A stretch of DNA of 64,000 nucleotides from an uncultured Clostridia bacterium (lineage in GTDB: Bacteria > Bacillota > Clostridia > Christensenellales > Aristaeellaceae). The stretch's first letter is position 1. Every line of letters starts with the position of its first letter. The stretch lies in the NCBI GenBank assembly GCA_934631025.1, contig CAKTXR010000004.1:46671-110670 (forward strand), given 5' to 3'. The notes beneath the pieces are model-generated. The model was not told the origin of the DNA. It worked only from the letters and a program-made list of their open reading frames with translations, and made no database searches. The position numbers and the translations under genes are program-made. This document shows, one piece after another, positions 60,407 through 64,000 of the stretch.

Positions 60407-61339
60407 ATGATGAACGCAAGGCGCGCTCTCGGACGGACGGGCGGATGGAAAACGCAGCTGGGCTATTACGCCATGTTTCTGGTTCCGGCGCTCTGGATGC
60501 TTTTGTTCAGCTATCTGCCCATGGCGGGCATCTATCTGGCCTTTATCGACTATAAGCCCGCAAAGGGCGTGTTTGGCAGCGCGTTTGTGGGGCTGAAGTT
60601 CTTTAAGCAGTTCTTTTCCTCGATCGACTGCCGCCGCATCATCACCAACACGCTGATGTACAACATCGTGCGCATCGTGCTGCTCAATGTGGTCGTGGGC
60701 ATGGTGTTCGCGCTTCTGCTTTACGAGATCAAATCCCGCACGGCCAACAAGATCTTCCAGACGGCCATGCTGCTGCCCAGCTTCCTGTCGTGGACGGTGG
60801 TCTCGGCGGCGCTGATGATGCTTCTGCATCCCTCGCGCGGCGTGCTCAACGAAATCCTCGCTCTGTTCGGGTTGAGTCCCGTCTCATGGTACAAGGAGCC
60901 GAAATACTGGCCGACCATCATACAGCTCTCCTATATCTACAAGAGCGCGGGCATGGCGAGCATTTACTATTTCGCGGCGCTCCTGAGCATCGACACGGAG
61001 CTGTTCGACGCGGCCAGCATAGACGGCGCGGGGCGGCTGCGGCAGATCTGGCACATTTCCGTGCCAGCGCTGAGCAAGGTGCTGGCCATCACGCTGATCA
61101 CGCAGATGGGTTCTGTGCTGGCCTCGGGCGTATCGCCGTTCTATGAGCTGACGCTCGATTCCAAGGCGCTGTACGAGACGACGCAGGTCATCGGCACATA
61201 CACCTATCACGGCATTACGACGGGCCGCTTCTCCTTTACGGCGGCGCTGTCCTTCTTCCAGTCGGTGATCGGGCTGGCGCTGGTGCTGCTGGTCAACGGC
61301 GTGATTCGGCGCGTGGATCCCGACGGCGCCATGTTTTAA
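60407..61339 (+). CDS. Sugar ABC transporter permease, LplB-type
   Basis: The 310-residue product has six helices and the EAA-like loop FDAASIDGAGRLRQIWHISVPAL. The N-terminal GYYAMFLVPALWMLLFSYLPMAGIYLAF is typical of LplB/YtcP-linked permeases. GGGAGT precedes two adjacent ATGs. It forms the membrane part with the next gene and, with no ATPase nearby, likely uses a shared MsmX-type ATPase. Confidence 0.92.
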   Translation: MMNARRALGRTGGWKTQLGYYAMFLVPALWMLLFSYLPMAGIYLAFIDYKPAKGVFGSAFVGLKFFKQFFSSIDCRRIITNTLMYNIVRIVLLNVVVGMVFALLLYEIKSRTANKIFQTAMLLPSFLSWTVVSAALMMLLHPSRGVLNEILALFGLSPVSWYKEPKYWPTIIQLSYIYKSAGMASIYYFAALLSIDTELFDAASIDGAGRLRQIWHISVPALSKVLAITLITQMGSVLASGVSPFYELTLDSKALYETTQVIGTYTYHGITTGRFSFTAALSFFQSVIGLALVLLVNGVIRRVDPDGAMF

Positions 61340-61354
61340 GAGGAGGGAAGAGAA

Positions 61355-62239
61355 GTGCATCGCAATCGCAACGGCGTGGCCTGCTTCGCGTGGGTGTTTT
61401 TCATCGTGATGACGTTCGTTTTCCTCTATCCGATGTATATGGCGGTGATATTGTCGATTTCATCGGAGGAGAGCATCGCGCTCAACGGCTTCCGCTTCTG
61501 GCCGGCGCAGTTCAGTCTGGAGGCCTATCGCATACTCTTTGAGCGCAACAGCGCCACGCTGCTCAATTCGCTGGCGCTGACGGTGGGCACGGGGCTTGTG
61601 CAGCCCGCGCTCTCGCTGCTGCTCACCATGTCCATGGCCTATCCGCTCAGCCAGCCCGACTTTAAGGGGCGCGATTTCTGGCGGGTATATGTGCTCATTA
61701 CGATGCTGTTTTCGGGCGGCATGGTGGCCGACTATGTGCTCAAGGCCAAGTATCTGGGGCTGCGCAACAACATTATGATCTATCTGCTGCCCGGCCTGTC
61801 CGCGTGGAATGTGTTTTTGTTCCGCACGTTCTTCATCAGTTTGGACAAGGCGATGATCGAATCGGCCAAGATCGACGGCGCGGGCAATTTCCAGATTCTG
61901 TTCCTCATCATGCTGCCGCTGACGCTGCCCCTGGTGGTGATGAACTACTTCTCCGGCTTCATCGGCCGCTGGAACGACATCACCACGTCGATGTACTTCA
62001 TCAGCGACAAGAAGCTCTACACCATACAGTATCTGCTCCAGCAGATGCTCGCCAGCTCCGAAAAGGCCAGGGAGCTGATGAAGCTGGGGCTGGGCATGGA
62101 GCTTGAGACGGAGCATATCCCCATCGAATCGACGCGCTATGCGCTCGCGGTGATCGGCGCCCTGCCGGTGTTCGTCCTGTTCCCCTTCATTCAGAAGTAC
62201 TACGCCAAGGGGATCACGGTTGGCTCGACGAAGGGTTAA
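61355..62239 (+). CDS. Sugar ABC transporter permease, LplC/YtcP-type
   Basis: The 294-residue product has six helices and the EAA-like loop IESAKIDGAGNFQILFLIMLPLTLP, ending PFIQKYYAKGITVGSTKG as in YtcP-type permeases. The GTG start has GAGGAGGG about 8 bases upstream and follows the first permease by 15 bases. Confidence 0.92.
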   Translation: MHRNRNGVACFAWVFFIVMTFVFLYPMYMAVILSISSEESIALNGFRFWPAQFSLEAYRILFERNSATLLNSLALTVGTGLVQPALSLLLTMSMAYPLSQPDFKGRDFWRVYVLITMLFSGGMVADYVLKAKYLGLRNNIMIYLLPGLSAWNVFLFRTFFISLDKAMIESAKIDGAGNFQILFLIMLPLTLPLVVMNYFSGFIGRWNDITTSMYFISDKKLYTIQYLLQQMLASSEKARELMKLGLGMELETEHIPIESTRYALAVIGALPVFVLFPFIQKYYAKGITVGSTKG

Positions 62240-62268
62240 GATAAACACTATATAAGGAGGATGACCCC

Positions 62269-63858
62269 ATGAAGAAACTCGTTTCCCTGCTGCTGGCGGC
62301 GCTGCTGGCGCTGACCTGCCTGCCCGCCGCGCTGGCCGAGACCGAGCTGGAGCCGGTCACGCTGCGCTTCTACTACCCCGGCACGGAGAAGGAAGGCTCC
62401 AAGGACGTTCAGGAGGCCTTCAACAAGAAGCTGGCCGAGGTTCTGCCCAACACCACGCTGGAGATCGTCTGGGTGGACAGCTATGGCGAGAATCTGCGCC
62501 TGTTCTTTGCGGGCGAAGAGCCGATGGACATCATCTGGGAGGGCTGGTACACACCCATCCGTCAGGACATTGAGGACGGCAACATCATCGCGCTGGACGA
62601 GCTGATCGACCAGTACGCGCCCAATCTGGCTGCCGAAAAGGCCACCTACACCATCGACTATGATTCCATCTGCGTGGACGGCAAGCTGTACGGCATTCCC
62701 TGCGTGCAGCCCGTTGTGAAGGACAGCTGGGCGCTGCGCATGAACGAGCGCCTGTACGAGTATTTCCCGCTGGACGACTTCATCGCCGAGGCGCGCGCCA
62801 ACCTGAAGTTCACCGAGAAGGAAATCGAGATGATGGAGCAGACCATTCAGGCCGCGCTGGACGCGGGCGTGATGGAGCTGGGCGGCGCGTGGGTGCCCGG
62901 CGGCTGGGAAATGTGCCAGATGGCGCGGCGCGGCTATGAAGCGCTGGGCGGCGACTTCTACTATGACATAACCGCCGAAAAGCCGGTCGCGCTGCACGTC
63001 ACCGAGCTGCCCGAATACCAGACGGCGATCAAGCACGCCGCGCAGTGGTACGACAAGGGCTGGATCACCGACGCGCAGATCATGGGCCAGACCGTGGACG
63101 GCAGCTGGATCTCCTTCAACCTCTTCGGCGGCAACGCCAACTGGACTGATCTGGTGGACGAGCGCGGCGTGAAGAACAACACCTACGCCGAGCAGGCTGA
63201 AAAGGCCGTGCTGATGGACAACGAGGGCACCTATCCCGTCGGCATCTCGACCTTCGGCAGCGCCGCCACCTATCTGGCCGTGCCCTTTACGAGCAAGAAC
63301 CCCGAGCGCGTCATGATGCTGCTCAACATGCTGCACGACGAGCCGGGCACCGTGGGCAACGACCTGATCAATATGCTGGCCTATGGCTTCGAGGAGACTT
63401 CTGAGGAAGCCAGGGAATACGGCTGGTTCAACTACCGCGCCGTCGAGGTGGACGGTCAGCTTCAGGTGGACACGTCCGTCCGCGGTGACGCCGAGTCCAA
63501 GCACGGCATGACCAACTGGACGATCGGCAACACCTACAAGATCATGAGCGACGGCGGCGTGACCACTACGGCCGCGCTGAAGGAGTACGCCGCCTCCTAC
63601 TATGAGACGGTCTATCCGAAGCGCCCCCGCAGCGTGCTGGCCGATATGCCGGCGATCGACCTGACCGAGCTGAACACCGACGTTGAGAACATCAACGCCG
63701 TGACGACCGAGTACGCCGAGCAGCTCTGGAACGGCGGCAGCGGCAGCGAGAGCTACATGGCCGTTTACAACGACTATGTTTCCAAGCTGCAGGCCGCGGG
63801 CCTTGAGACGGTGCGCGCCTACATTCAGGCGCAGATCGACGCTCATCTGGCCAAGTAA
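62269..63858 (+). CDS. Sugar ABC transporter substrate-binding protein, LplA-type
   Basis: The 529-residue product has a signal peptide cleaved after AALA and a long family-1 binding-protein fold with VTLRFYYPGTEKEGSKDVQEAF and MDIIWEGWYTPIRQDIEDGNIIALDELI in parts. Its length matches LplA-type proteins that serve complex polysaccharide fragments. AAGGAGG lies 8 bases before the ATG. No lipobox is present. It is the last gene of the operon, followed by a terminator. Confidence 0.9.
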   Translation: MKKLVSLLLAALLALTCLPAALAETELEPVTLRFYYPGTEKEGSKDVQEAFNKKLAEVLPNTTLEIVWVDSYGENLRLFFAGEEPMDIIWEGWYTPIRQDIEDGNIIALDELIDQYAPNLAAEKATYTIDYDSICVDGKLYGIPCVQPVVKDSWALRMNERLYEYFPLDDFIAEARANLKFTEKEIEMMEQTIQAALDAGVMELGGAWVPGGWEMCQMARRGYEALGGDFYYDITAEKPVALHVTELPEYQTAIKHAAQWYDKGWITDAQIMGQTVDGSWISFNLFGGNANWTDLVDERGVKNNTYAEQAEKAVLMDNEGTYPVGISTFGSAATYLAVPFTSKNPERVMMLLNMLHDEPGTVGNDLINMLAYGFEETSEEAREYGWFNYRAVEVDGQLQVDTSVRGDAESKHGMTNWTIGNTYKIMSDGGVTTTAALKEYAASYYETVYPKRPRSVLADMPAIDLTELNTDVENINAVTTEYAEQLWNGGSGSESYMAVYNDYVSKLQAAGLETVRAYIQAQIDAHLAK

Positions 63859-63884
63859 AGCATAGAACAGAATACGAACGGCAT

Positions 63885-63923
63885 CCCCCGTCGGAAAAGC
63901 GATTTCCGGCGGGGGACGTCTTT
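63885..63923 (+). terminator. Intrinsic terminator
   Basis: CCCCCGTCGGAAA (63885-63897) pairs with TTTCCGGCGGGGG (63903-63915) in 13 pairs; a short T run (TCTTT) follows. Confidence 0.8.
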
Positions 63924-63971
63924 ATATGCGGAATTCGACGGGTCTTTTTACGGTAATAGCGGCGGACATAA

Positions 63972-63999
63972 CAAAAAAGGCTCGCCATGAAGGACGAGC
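63972..63999 (-). terminator. Terminator of a gene beyond the window
   Basis: GGCTCG (63978-63983) pairs with CGAGCC (63994-63999); on the minus strand a T6 run (63972-63977) follows, so a minus-strand gene probably ends just past the window edge. Confidence 0.65.
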
Positions 64000-64000
64000 C

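Overview
The window reads as a chromosome segment of a high-GC, anaerobic, spore-forming Clostridia-type bacterium. Evidence for this: a partial ATP-cone gene behind NrdR boxes, a Phe T-box leader on pheST, a SipL-like spore-coat gene, GlpP, a rubrerythrin, YesM/YesN-type two-component genes, consensus sigma-A promoters (TTGACA/TATAAT with 16-18 bp spacing) and strong AGGAGG ribosome sites. The density of sugar uptake and glycan enzymes fits a gut Christensenellales/Oscillospirales-like lineage, but that placement is an inference. I saw no tRNA, rRNA, IS element, phage module or CRISPR array.

Layout. 1-16 kb: start of an NrdR-controlled ribonucleotide reductase-like gene, a YetF/DUF4363 pair, a zinc-ribbon protein, a Gfo/Idh/MocA oxidoreductase, a secreted protein, a degenerate 19-bp tandem array (6584-6836), a large GH106-like glycosidase, a membrane protein, T-box-pheS-pheT and a GH28 pectinase-type enzyme. 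16-23 kb: a CUT1 sugar ABC transporter divergent from the GH28 gene, guaB, and a sipL-like gene. 23-36 kb: an oligopeptide ABC operon (binding protein, two permeases, two ATPases), alanine racemase, an M20 amidohydrolase, a flavin reductase-like protein, an M55 D-aminopeptidase and a secreted propeller/peptidoglycan-binding/double-YARHG protein. 36-47 kb: glpP, an M14 peptidase, a PocR-AraC regulator divergent from an FAD oxidoreductase, a ThuA-like protein, then AraC / Gfo-Idh / CE15-like esterase / sugar isomerase / UxuB-type dehydrogenase, which looks like a glucuronate-ester utilisation locus. 47-52 kb: a Gld-type ABC exporter set, a four-repeat SH3b protein and rubrerythrin. 52-64 kb: a GH127-type glycosidase, then a minus-strand set (response regulator, kinase, AraC, MATE) divergent from an LplB/LplC-type sugar ABC transporter with its binding protein.

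Working together, the genes describe a scavenger of plant glycans (pectin, arabinofuranosides, rhamnosides, glucuronoyl esters) and of peptides that may contain D-amino acids. The main candidates for something undescribed are: an SH3-like domain spliced into the extracellular loop of the OppC-type permease next to alr and D-aminopeptidase genes; the absence of any clear lipoprotein cysteine in all three ABC binding proteins; the 19-bp tandem array; and a 99-bp hairpin-bearing repeat lying in the 5' leader of an AraC regulator.
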